From contig NZ_JACRYT010000011.1 of assembly GCF_014333425.1 (NCBI RefSeq), forward strand, positions 1 to 64,000: 64,000 bases of DNA. The letters are read 5' to 3'. Each line of letters starts with the position of its first letter. Position 1 is the first letter of the stretch. The stretch comes from Zhenpiania hominis. Lineage in GTDB: Bacteria > Bacillota > Clostridia > Peptostreptococcales > Anaerovoracaceae. The position numbers and the translations under genes are program-made. Shown here piece by piece: positions 34,950 to 44,100 of the stretch. The notes under the pieces were generated by a model. It was not told the DNA's origin. It saw only the letters and a program-made list of their open reading frames with translations, and made no database searches.

Positions 34950-36305
34950 TTATGTCAGAGCTTTAATCCCACATTCTACAATATCCAGGGCGTGGGAAAG
35001 CTCCGCTTCTGAAATAATCAGGGGCGGAGCCAGAGTCAGCACATTGCCCTGAGAGATTTTAAAACTCAGCCCCTGCTCCAGACAGCGATAGAGAATCTTT
35101 TCCGCTTCATCGACAGCCTTTTCTCTGGTTTCGCGATCCCGAACCAGTTCAATTCCCAGCAGCGCTCCGATCAGGCGCACGTCTCCCACCGCGGGAAGGG
35201 AAGCTTTCATTTCTTTTGCGCGCCTTTCCATGAGAGCGTTCAGGTCCGCTACATGCTCCAGGAGATGTTCCTGCTCAATATACTCAAGGAGCGCCAGCCC
35301 GACGGCGCAGCCCAACGGGCTTTTTTCATGGGTGTAGTGACCGAGGGAGATATCCTGGCACACATCGAGGCTTTCTTTGGCGATTACCGCGGAAATCGGA
35401 TAAAGGCTGCCGCCCAGTCCTTTGCCGGTAACGAGGATATCCGGCTCAATATCATAGTTTTCGAAGGCGAACATGGTCCCGGTCCGTCCGAAAGACGTCG
35501 GGATCTCGTCGAAGATCAGCAGAATACCGTAATCGTCGCAGATTCCGCGAATCCTCCGGTAGTATTCCTGGGGAGGAATCTGTACATCCGTACAGCGGAT
35601 CGGTTCCATAATAATCGCTCCGATATCGCCTTCACAGCGGCAGACATATTCCAGATAATCCACGCATTTCAGCCCGCAGTCCGTACAGTCGCCGAAAATG
35701 CAGCGATAGGAATTATAGGGAAACACATGGCAGCAGCCGGGAAGAAGCGGGCCGATTCCACTGCGAAAGTGGGCTTCCCCTCCGATGGAAATGGTGTCCA
35801 GATTCGCTCCATGGAAAGAATCCCAGAGGGATATGGTTTTATGTTTCCCGGTGGCCTTTCTGGCCAGCTTCAGAGCAATGCTGTTGGAAGCCGCGCCGCT
35901 GGGAGTGAAGAGTACCTTCCAGCCCTTTCCTCCGGGCATCAGGCCGCACAGCTTTTTCGCCAGAGCCGTAGCAGTACGGTTGGAGTAACGGCGAGGCGAA
36001 AAGGAAAGCTGGGAAAGCTGATCCTGCAGGGCGCGGACAAGGGCAGGGTGATGATACCCCAGTTGATGTACGCTGTTGCCGTGAAAGTCCATAATCTTTC
36101 TGCCGTCCTCATCGATCAGATAAATTCCCTCCGCTCCCGCAATCGGGTCCAGACATGGCGTGGAAAGGGCCTGATGAAGAAAATAACGGCTGTCCTCTTC
36201 CAGCAGCTCCTTTGCGCGGGGGCTCAGAAAGGTTTGCTGCCATCTGGCGCGTTCCTCTGTCAGATTAATGTCGCCTTCTGTTTTGTTAAAAATGGTTGTT
36301 TCCAT
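34950..36305 (-). CDS. Class III PLP-dependent aminotransferase
   Basis: A 451-residue fold-type I enzyme. The PLP lysine is in ILVTGKGLGGSLYPISA (around residue 285); LIFDEIPTSFGRTGTMFAFE holds the Asp binding the pyridine nitrogen; and GAASNSIALKLARKATGKHK the phosphate-binding part. It has an unusual Cys-rich insert YRCIFGDCTDCGLKC near 200-215. It is clearly apart from bioA. Similar enzymes include 2-aminoethylphosphonate- and 4-aminobutyrate-type aminotransferases, but the substrate is not settled here. AAAAGGAGGTCTTTTCC before the ATG. It may follow the PD-(D/E)XK gene on one leftward transcript. Confidence 0.85.
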   Translation of the reverse strand: METTIFNKTEGDINLTEERARWQQTFLSPRAKELLEEDSRYFLHQALSTPCLDPIAGAEGIYLIDEDGRKIMDFHGNSVHQLGYHHPALVRALQDQLSQLSFSPRRYSNRTATALAKKLCGLMPGGKGWKVLFTPSGAASNSIALKLARKATGKHKTISLWDSFHGANLDTISIGGEAHFRSGIGPLLPGCCHVFPYNSYRCIFGDCTDCGLKCVDYLEYVCRCEGDIGAIIMEPIRCTDVQIPPQEYYRRIRGICDDYGILLIFDEIPTSFGRTGTMFAFENYDIEPDILVTGKGLGGSLYPISAVIAKESLDVCQDISLGHYTHEKSPLGCAVGLALLEYIEQEHLLEHVADLNALMERRAKEMKASLPAVGDVRLIGALLGIELVRDRETREKAVDEAEKILYRCLEQGLSFKISQGNVLTLAPPLIISEAELSHALDIVECGIKALT

Positions 36306-36360
36306 GGAAAAGACCTCCTTTTACGGATAGTTTATCATAGAAATCGTTCAATGAATACCA

Positions 36361-37152
36361 TTATAAAAGGAGGGTTGTGATTTCCGCTTCAATTCTTGCG
36401 ATATTCAGATTCCCGAAATCATCATCATACGTAACAATCAGGTTTTTCCAGGGAACAATACCCGCGCGTTCATACATGGAAAGCTTCCATTTATGATGTT
36501 TCATGTAGGAGGAATCGTTTACAAGGCCGCAATGCTCCCAGAACATCAGCCCATCGGGCCTCCAGATTGTAAAGTCCGGACTGAAACGGCGGTTTTCGAT
36601 ATAGAGTACCTGTTCATAACGGTAGGGAATGCCATGGGCATCCAGATGCTCCGCGATAATGGCCTCCGATTTTGAGCGGACGCGCAGTCCGCGGGAAGTA
36701 ACATGCGACTTTTGCTCCGGTCGGCTCGGATCCTTTTCGTACTCCGCTGTCGCCCATTGATTTTTTTTGCGCTGTTCCGGAAGAAAAAATTCCGGGGGAA
36801 GGGCCTGCAGGGAATGGGGAAGCTGGCGGAGGATGGCGTCCGGAGTCGGCTCCTGATGTACATGTAAAAGCGCTTCTAAAGCGGGGATATTCGTTTCCAG
36901 AATCGCAAGGGAACGCTGCAGATATTTTTTCCTTGCCAGGGATCGGAGCAGCGGCGGATTGTTGGTAATGCCCCGGCGAATGCGCTTTTCCCCAGGGGAG
37001 GCGGGAATCAGCTGTACATAGTTCACGCGGCCCTGACTGCTGCGAATCGTTAACTGTCCTTCAGGGAGCGTTTCCAGTTCTTTTCTTTGCTCTTTTTCCA
37101 TCTGGCGATAGCGTCTTAACAATTCATGTAAAAATTCATTCGCATTGTACAT
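36361..37152 (-). CDS. PD-(D/E)XK nuclease-like protein, copy 1
   Basis: A 263-residue protein of no named family that I recognise. The C-terminal half has the sequence pattern of a restriction-endonuclease-like fold: VRSKSEAIIAEHLDAHGIPYRYEQVL (first Glu), FSPDFTIW (Asp) and MFWEHCGL (third acidic residue and strand). The N-terminal half is helical with a coiled-coil character at 10-30. A paralogue lies at 55501-56328. AAAAGGAGGTTCCTCGA precedes the ATG at 37152. It could be a repair or defence nuclease; there is no methylase, toxin or transposase beside it. Confidence 0.65.
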   Translation of the reverse strand: MYNANEFLHELLRRYRQMEKEQRKELETLPEGQLTIRSSQGRVNYVQLIPASPGEKRIRRGITNNPPLLRSLARKKYLQRSLAILETNIPALEALLHVHQEPTPDAILRQLPHSLQALPPEFFLPEQRKKNQWATAEYEKDPSRPEQKSHVTSRGLRVRSKSEAIIAEHLDAHGIPYRYEQVLYIENRRFSPDFTIWRPDGLMFWEHCGLVNDSSYMKHHKWKLSMYERAGIVPWKNLIVTYDDDFGNLNIARIEAEITTLLL

Positions 37153-37636
37153 TCGAGGAACCTCCTTTTATGATTTTCATTTATTATACAATATTTACAA
37201 AAAAATACAACTAAAAAATTACAAATGAAGACGCTTTCTTTTCCGTCTGTATAAAATTTCCGTGGGAAGCGAATGCTTCTTTGAGAAATTCAGTAAAATT
37301 GTGTACAGATATTTTGGCGTGTACAGTTTGTACACATCGAAGGCGCCCGGGAGCAGGGTCCGGAAGCTGTCAGACAAATACTTATTCGATTTTATGATTA
37401 AACATTTGTGTTTCGACGCTATTTGACAAAATAAGACAACGATTTCCGTGGAAGTACCCAATCGCTCGCCTATGGACTGTGTACAATCTGACTTAATGCG
37501 GAAACTTGCACACATTTTGATAAAACCGGAAAATCAATGACAAACAAGGAGAAAGAAAGTATAATAAGTTTATATCGGGTCTGCGGCGGCGTCTGTCAGA
37601 ACGGGAGCCGGGCGCGGCGAGAAAAGAGGGAGAAAT
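37153..37636. other. AT-rich gap with GTGTACA motifs
   Basis: About 480 bases without a supported gene. GTGTACA occurs at 37301-37307, as a perfect dyad GTGTACA-GTT-TGTACAC at 37319-37335, and again at 37478-37484. The same heptamer occurs in the gap after clpB. A 98-codon leftward frame at 37219-37515 covers it but has no start signal and no protein-like pattern. The dyad could be an operator. Confidence 0.4.
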
Positions 37637-38164
37637 ATGAGGAATACATTATGGAAAAAAGCGGTTTCCTTTCACGGCCACGAATGCGGAGGAATCGCCC
37701 TGGGAGTCCGGGCGTGTATGGAAGCCATCGACCGTCTGGGAATCACCTTTTCCGAGGATGAGGATCTGGTCTGTGTAACGGAAAACGACGCCTGCGGAGT
37801 GGACGCGGTGCAGGCGATTTTGGGCTGCACTCTGGGGAAAGGGAATCTGATTTATTATGGAACGGGAAAGATGGCCTTTAACTTTTACAATCGGACAACA
37901 GGTGAGAACTTTCGCCTGATCGCCAGGCCGAAAAAGCCAGGAGGCAGAAAAGGAAAAGACTATATTGACTTTGTCCTCAGCGGACCCCTGGAGGAGATCT
38001 TCGATGTGACAGAAACCCGGTACGAGCTTCCGGAAAAGGCCCGCAGTCTGGAGACGATTATCTGCGAAGTCTGCGGAGAAGGGGCGCCGGAAACAAAGAT
38101 TCGGATTCAGGATGGAAAAAAGGTCTGCCTGGAATGTTTTCACGATTACAGCAGGGGATGGTAG
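37637..38164 (+). CDS. FmdE family protein
   Basis: A 175-residue protein with the FmdE domain: the start FHGHECGGIALGVRACMEAI (residues 12-31) contains the His/Cys cluster typical of the family, and ENDACGVDAVQAILGCTLGKGNL the second conserved block. The C-terminus carries a zinc-ribbon pair CEVCGE...CLEC. FmdE is named after a subunit of molybdenum formylmethanofuran dehydrogenase, but bacterial stand-alone members have no proven job and often sit near molybdenum or formate genes; none are here. Start ATG follows AGAGGGAGAAAT. Confidence 0.85.
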   Translation: MRNTLWKKAVSFHGHECGGIALGVRACMEAIDRLGITFSEDEDLVCVTENDACGVDAVQAILGCTLGKGNLIYYGTGKMAFNFYNRTTGENFRLIARPKKPGGRKGKDYIDFVLSGPLEEIFDVTETRYELPEKARSLETIICEVCGEGAPETKIRIQDGKKVCLECFHDYSRGW

Positions 38165-38170
38165 GCAGGA

Positions 38171-38668
38171 ATGGAATATAAAAAACTGGATAAAAAGGCG
38201 ATTACAAGCTGGCGGATCGGAAGACTGATCTCTCTGGCAGTAATGCTGCTGATTTTTACGGGAATCGCGGCAGGCCTTTCCTTCTGGCATGAAGCGGAGC
38301 CCTACCGCTGGATCGCGTATTTCATTTTGGGAATGTTAACCGTGTACAAACTCGTCGGGCTTTTTCTATACCCACAGATCGAGTACCGCCAGTGGGGATA
38401 TTACATCACGGAAGATAAAGTGGATATTCGACATGGACTGTTTTTTATTACGAACACCATTATCCCGATTATCCGCATCCAGCATATCACAGTGAGCCAG
38501 GGACCGATAAACCGGAAGCTGGGGCTTTATGATGTGGAGCTGTCTCTGGCAAGCGGAAGCTTTGAGATTGAATGTCTTTCCAAGAAAACGGCAGATGAAA
38601 TTTCGGAAAATCTGAAGGCAAAGCTGTATACACGGCTCAGCAGGAGAGAAATGGAGGAGCCGCGATGA
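38171..38668 (+). CDS. PH-domain membrane protein (YdbS-like)
   Basis: A 165-residue protein with two transmembrane helices near 20-40 and 47-70, followed by one bacterial PH domain (bPH2), seen in YYITEDKVDIRHGLFFITNTIIPIIRIQHITVSQGPINRKLGLYDVEL. It overlaps the next gene by ATGA, the usual YdbS/YdbT pair. In B. subtilis this pair affects sensitivity to certain antimicrobial peptides and bacteriocins; the molecular role is unclear. Confidence 0.85.
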   Translation: MEYKKLDKKAITSWRIGRLISLAVMLLIFTGIAAGLSFWHEAEPYRWIAYFILGMLTVYKLVGLFLYPQIEYRQWGYYITEDKVDIRHGLFFITNTIIPIIRIQHITVSQGPINRKLGLYDVELSLASGSFEIECLSKKTADEISENLKAKLYTRLSRREMEEPR

Positions 38669-40133
38669 AGTTTGGTCCAAGACGCGGACATGTGATGGCG
38701 ATTTTTGAACGTTTTTTCCGTGATTTCGGTCTGCTGCTCGCGGCGCTTGTCCTATGTCTGTTTTTGGGAGATTTTCAGCTTTTGCTGGAAAATGGAAATC
38801 TTGTGGTATTGGTTCTGATCGCGCCGGTTTTGCGCCTGATCCAGTATTTGACTACCAGATACAGTATTGACGGGGAACGGTTGATCATAGAGTCCGGACT
38901 GTTTCAGAAGAAAAGACGGGAACTTCCTCTGGCCAACATTACAACTGTTGATTTCACCCAGTCTCTGATTTTTCAAATGGCAGGTGTTTACGCCGTCCAT
39001 GTGGATACAAACAGCAGCATCGGCAGCGGAGATTCCGGCCAGGTGAAAATGGTACTGAACGGAAAGGACGCGGTTTTTGTAAAAAAGCTGCTGCTGGCGC
39101 GACAACAGGATCTTAGAGAGGAGCGCATCTCTGAGGAAATCAGCGGCAATACGGTTATGGCTTCCCCAGGAGAACTGGTTCTGATGGGTCTCTCACGCTC
39201 CCAGATTTTGATCGCGGTTCAGATGATCGCTTATGGGAGCGCGGCTGTCGGCATTTTAGACAAGATTTTTACCAGGGCGCATATTGACGGAGACCAGGTG
39301 CTGCAGGCAAGTCTGATGAAATTGTCTGTACCGCTGCTGGTTTTCATTCTGCTCGCGGCGCTGTACCTGATCAGTGTCATAGTCAGTGTTCTCCTGACTA
39401 TGGTGAAATATTACGGATTTCGGGTTACGGACAGAGAAGAATCTCTCTTTATTGAATACGGACTGCTTACCCGCAGAACCTATACATTAATGAAAGAAAA
39501 AATCAGCGGTATTTCCTATAACCAGCCTTTTGTTATGAGGCTGTTCCGGCGGGGAACTGTGGAAGTATTCGCGGCGGGATACGGAGGATCGGATGAAAAT
39601 GACGAAAAGGAAATCGCGCTCCTTTATCCGATTCTCAGGAGGGAAAAACTTCCGGATTTTCTAGAGCGCTTTCTGCCGGAATTTCAGGACACGCAGAAGC
39701 CGGTGAAGACGCGGCCCGGAGCTTTTCCGTGGTTTTTTCTGTGCCCGAGGTTTTTCTTTGCCGCAGTATTCTTTTTTGCCATGTGGCTTGTTCCGATGCC
39801 ATATCCGGCAGTGACAGCAGGTCTGAAAGGGCTGGGAACTTTGATTTTACTGGCAGCAGCGGGCTCAGTAGTCCTTGAATTTAAAAATACCGCCCTTGCT
39901 GCCGGGGAAAAAGTTTTCTTCTTATTGGAGGCGGCTATACGAAAAAGAAGGTCCTGCTAAAGACGGACAAGGTGGAAACGATCGAAGAAACGGCGTCACT
40001 GAGAAAGCGGAGAAAAAGGAGACTCACCGATATCGGTGTCGGTATTCTGGCTCCAAAGGAAGTTGCGAATCATAAAGTGCGAAATCTGGGACTGGAAGTA
40101 TTTGAAAACGCCAGGGAAAAGCTGGTTTATTAA
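38665..40133 (+). pseudogene. PH-domain membrane protein (YdbT-like), frameshifted
   Basis: The uninterrupted frame (38665-39960) encodes 431 residues with bPH2 domains around TRYSIDGERLIIESGLFQKK and FRVTDREESLFIEYGLLTRR, then stops in a nonsense tail. In the frame that uses the codons starting at 39924, coding resumes as IGGGYTKKKVLLKTDKVE and runs to a stop at 40131-40133, which is the C-terminal part of the third PH domain. One missing base in the run GGGGAAAAAG (39904-39913), e.g. five A instead of six, explains it; with it restored the protein would have about 489 residues, normal for YdbT. Real mutation, slippage-based variation or assembly error cannot be told apart here. Confidence 0.8.
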
Positions 40134-40159
40134 AGTTTAAATGTTGAGAGGAGAAAATC

Positions 40160-40585
40160 ATGATCATTGCAGTAGTAGACGGACAAGGGGGAGGCATTGG
40201 AAAATCCATCGTAGAGCGGCTGCGAACAGAATTCCCCAAGGGGAACGTGCGGATTATCGCCCTGGGAACCAACGCGGTGGCAACCGGTCAGATGCTAAAA
40301 GGCGGCGCGGATGACGGGGCCACCGGAGAGAACGCGATCGTGCATAATATGAAGCAGGTAGATATTGTAACAGGCGTTATCGGAATTTTAAACGCCAATG
40401 CTATGATGGGAGAACTGACGCCTGCAATGGCATCAGCCATCGGCGCAAGCTCTGCGGAAAAAGTGCTGCTTCCGATAAACCGATGCGGCATTCATGTGGT
40501 CAGCGTGGAAGAAGCCTCTCTTGGCAGGCACATTGACAATGCTGTTTCGGTAATAAAAAAAGTCATTGCGGAGCACAGAGGCTGA
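40160..40585 (+). CDS. DUF3842 family protein
   Basis: A 141-residue protein. The N-terminus IIAVVDGQGGGIGKSIVERLR looks like a nucleotide-binding Rossmann-type glycine loop, and the rest (GTNAVATGQMLKGGADDGATGENA, GIHVVSVEEASLGRHIDNAV) matches DUF3842, of unknown function, common in Clostridia. AGAGGAGAAAATC precedes the ATG. The inward promoter of cassette 2 begins 78 bases after its stop. Confidence 0.85.
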   Translation: MIIAVVDGQGGGIGKSIVERLRTEFPKGNVRIIALGTNAVATGQMLKGGADDGATGENAIVHNMKQVDIVTGVIGILNANAMMGELTPAMASAIGASSAEKVLLPINRCGIHVVSVEEASLGRHIDNAVSVIKKVIAEHRG

Positions 40586-40662
40586 TCTGGTTGGAATACC
40601 CGAATTTTGAGGATTGGGAAATTATGGAGACTATTTTTTTGAAAATCCGTAGCTTCATAGGA

Positions 40663-40691
40663 TTGACAAGCTTGGAAAAGGGTGGTATATT
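40663..40691 (+). promoter_or_regulatory. Sigma-A promoter facing into cassette 2
   Basis: TTGACA (40663-40668), 17-bp spacer, TATATT (40686-40691). Spacer and flanks are nearly the same as those of the promoter at 30735. It reads toward site C and against the surface-protein gene. Confidence 0.8.
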
Positions 40692-40704
40692 TAATCTGTG
40701 ATTG

Positions 40705-40736
40705 TAAATAGAAGGATAATTGTAAATTATCTTACA
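40705..40736. repeat. Inversion-site candidate C (cassette 2, left)
   Basis: GAAGGATAATT (40711-40721), central GTA, AATTATCTTAC (40725-40735). The arms equal those of site A, but the centre is GTA rather than AGG. Confidence 0.7.
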
Positions 40737-40763
40737 TTGCTTCATATTTGTGGAAAACTAATT

Positions 40764-40806
40764 AGCTCCGAATGAAAGAATCTATTTCTTTTTTCGGAGT
40801 TTTTAT
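40764..40806 (+). terminator. Terminator inside cassette 2, stopping the inward promoter
   Basis: CTCCGAA (40766-40772) pairs with TTCGGAG (40793-40799), with AAAGAA/TTCTTT extending the stem, followed by TTTTTATC. Confidence 0.85.
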
Positions 40807-41124
40807 CATTCGCAAACGGAACCCTCAGATTTCCTCCCTAATAGAAAATAGCGATTTTATATTTATTTGTTTTTATGTATTTTTCTTTTAGTAAAATGTG
40901 TTCTTTTTTGTTTTTGAGGTCCATTGGACACGCTTTTTATCGCAGGTCTGGCCGGATGAGAGCCGAGATACCAGCGACAGCCTTTTTGAACCAAAAAAAC
41001 GTGTCCATTTTTGCCAATGCGCCGGTTTTGTCCCCATTTATAAACATGCATCATTAAAAAACGTGTCCAAAATCCTTAAAATTTTGGTTTTGGACAAATG
41101 CTGAATTCCTACCATGCAGAAAAC

Positions 41125-41155
41125 AGAGAGGGAACACATAACGTGCTCCCTCTCT
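41125..41155 (-). terminator. Terminator of surface-protein gene 2
   Basis: Same GAGAGGGAACAC/GTGCTCCCTCTC stem as at 30966, in leftward orientation. Confidence 0.8.
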
Positions 41156-41190
41156 GCTTCGTATTTCTTCAGGTGTATAGTGGTGTTTGC

Positions 41191-44100
41191 TTATCTTACT
41201 CTTACCTTCTTAGCTGCGCTGTACTTGCCATAGTAAGTCTTGCTTCCAATCTTCTTGTAAGCTCTTACCTTGATGGTGTAAGTCTTGCCACTCTTCAGTT
41301 TTTTGATGGTCCGCTTTACAGCTGTCGTCTTTACAGTCTTTGCCTTGCTTCCAGCTGTCTTGTAGTAGATCTGGTATCTGGCTCCGTTCTGCTTCTTGTA
41401 ACGCACTGTAACGCGTTTCTTTCCTTTGGTTACCTTAACACTTGCCACCTTCCGAGGTTTTACGATAAAGGTCTTTGTGATTGTACCAGTATAATTACCC
41501 TGTCCGGTGATTGTAAGGGTTGCTTTTCCTACGTTCTTGTTGTTTTTGTACGCTACCTTGTAGTCGGACTTGTTCAGTGCTTTTCCTGCAACAGCCACTT
41601 TCAGACCTGCCTGAGTTCTGGCTTTGCCAGTGTAGTAGCGGTTTGCTACGCCGGTTACCTTCGCTCCCTTGATGTTCGCTTTTGCGATGGTGAAGGTTTT
41701 CGTTGCGGTTCCGGTGTAGTTGTCTTTACCGGTAACCGTTACGGTCGCGGTTCCGGCGTTAGTGTTGTTGCTGTAGGCTACGGTGTAATCGCCAGCTGCT
41801 ACGGTGTTATCTCCAACCTTTACCGTTATAGCCGGTTTCAGAGCGCTGCCGGTGTAGGTCTGGTTGGCGACTGTGATGGTTGCGTTGGTCAGGCTTGCCG
41901 GATTGATGGTGAATTCGATTTCCTGTCTGCCGGTGTAACCGTTTTCGCCTGTTACAACAATCGTTGCCTTTCCGGCGTTTACATTGTTCTTGTATTCCAC
42001 ATGGTAGTTTGCGGTATCAATGGTCTTTCCGCCGATATCCGACAGGACAACCTCTGGTTCGATGGCTTTGCCGGTGTAAGTCTGCGCTGTAATAGCAGCT
42101 GCTCTGGCGTTTGCCAGATCCATAGAGATTTCTTCATATTTGTTGTAAGTATCGTTGAAAGCTTTCAGCGTATCCGCGTTCAGTTTCGCGTTTTCCTCTT
42201 CGGTCAGCCAGGTATCCATCAGATCTTTGGCTTCTGCCAGCTGCGCCGCTTCCGCTTCGGTCATGTCAGATGGATCGATTTTAGAGGCTGCTTCCAGCTG
42301 AGTGTTGGTGTAAGTCACTTTGGCTTCGCTGATGCTGGCTTCTACACTTTCCAGTTTGTTCAGGTTCGTTACCTTTGCCTGTTGCTCTGCTGCCAAAGCC
42401 GCATAAGCATCACGCGCGTTCTTTGCAGCGGTGATTGCATCGTCAATGGAAGTTTTGCTCGTTGCATCTGGCGCTGTTAATTTATCAATCTGATCCATAA
42501 CTTCTTTTGCAAGCAGTTTGTTGATCTGATCAACCGCGTTGTTTAACGCTGTTTCAGCCTTGATAGGACCATTCGTGCCGTCAGTGATGTCATATGCAGA
42601 TGTAGCTAAAAGATCTTTGACACCTTTGTCTGCTGCATCAAAGTCAGCTTTTACCTCCTCTACAATAATCTGATCTTCCAGAGTCAGATCGGCAGAGGGC
42701 ATTAAAGCGGTTATCTCTTTATGGAGTGCATTAGCAGCCACTCTATTTGCCGCATCTGCATCAATCTGTGCCAGAGCTTTTTCGACTGCCTCCAGAGCAT
42801 CTTTTACAGTTTTATCGACATCGGCCTGCCCTGTTTCGTCATAAACCTTTACAGCATTGGCGCTCGTACCATCATCGTATGCTTTTTGATCATCGGTCAG
42901 AGCATCATAAGCGGCTCTCGCTGCTTCGATATCTTGACGGTCAGATGCTGTGATTTCCTTCATTGGATGCTTGCCACTATTCGTTGGATTTTCTGGATAG
43001 AATTTGCTCTGTACATTATCTTTTACTTTAGTAAACGCATCCTCATTGGCTGTTTTGATATTATTAATCTTTGCTACTGCAGCATTCATAGTTTCCTTAG
43101 CATTTTTGAAAGTAGTATCTGCTTTGATAACGTCAGATACGTTAGCTTCAACATATGAATCCCCATCACTTCCGTCTAATTCCGCTGCTAGTGCTTTTAC
43201 AATAGCAATTAACTCTTCGTCAGCCAGAGTCGGTTCAGCCGGAATCTTATCAACAATTGCTTTATAAGCTGCAACGATATCTTCGGCTTTTGCAGTTTTC
43301 AGTTCCTCTTTTAGAGCATCTACTGCAGCTTTTACAACAGCACCTGCATTTCCATTAAAGGCTTCATTCACAAGGTCTTTAACCGATTTCGGACTTCCAA
43401 CCATCAAAGTGATGGCTCCAGGATTATCATCATTCCATGCCAGTTCTGCAGCTTTTACTTCATACATATTGTTGATTGTGATATCTGCAGGAGCGGGGAG
43501 CGCTTTGAGCTTTTGAATAACGATGTCTGCTGTCGCCTGATCTTTCAACTGCGTTTCTGCGTCTTTAATTTCATTGTTCAGGTTTGTAAGTGTTGTATCG
43601 TTTCCATTTTTCAGTTTCTTTAAAAGAACAGACGCATTGCTTCCCCATTCATCAATAATGTCCTGTGCGTCTTGCGCAATCGCCTTTGCCTGATCGATCG
43701 AAGTCTGCGTTACCTCTACTTTGCCAAGCATATCGGCAACTTTGGCGAATACGACATCGGCATCCGCAACTTCTTTGTCAAATGCAGCAATCGCCTTTGT
43801 CATATCAGTATATATGCTGTAGTTGCCAACCCATTCTTTTGCGCTGTTACTTAGTTTGTTATAAGCAGTTTCGATTGTTTTTACTGCTTTTTGAGCAGTG
43901 CCATTTGCATACGTTGCAGCAGTAACATTCACTCTGTTATCCTTGATTGAAGTGACAGCGAATATTGCAGCCTCGGCATCTTCCAAATCAGAGTAGTTGG
44001 TCACCAATGCTTTCTGAGTGTCAGTTAACTCGTTATACGCAGTTTTGATGGGATCAATCTTGGAAGTCTTATAATTATCAACAATATCTTCTGTGATCGG

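Larger units (their letters stand above)
40586..41190. other. Left boundary of cassette 2 (no gene)
   Basis: About 600 bases. It contains the inward promoter (40663-40691), site C (40705-40736), a rightward terminator (40764-40806), then a region with repeated CGTGTCCA or its complement (around 40917-41095), and the leftward gene terminator. TGGACACG (about 40925) and CGTGTCCA (about 41000), each flanked by T- and A-runs, could pair over ~75 bases; a second CGTGTCCA near 41058 can pair with TTTTGGACA near 41089. The latter half has no counterpart in cassette 1. Confidence 0.6.

Noticed and set aside
37219..37515. 98-codon leftward frame in the gap before the FmdE gene
   Set aside because: AT-rich, no ribosome binding site, and it covers the GTGTACA dyad; no protein family features.
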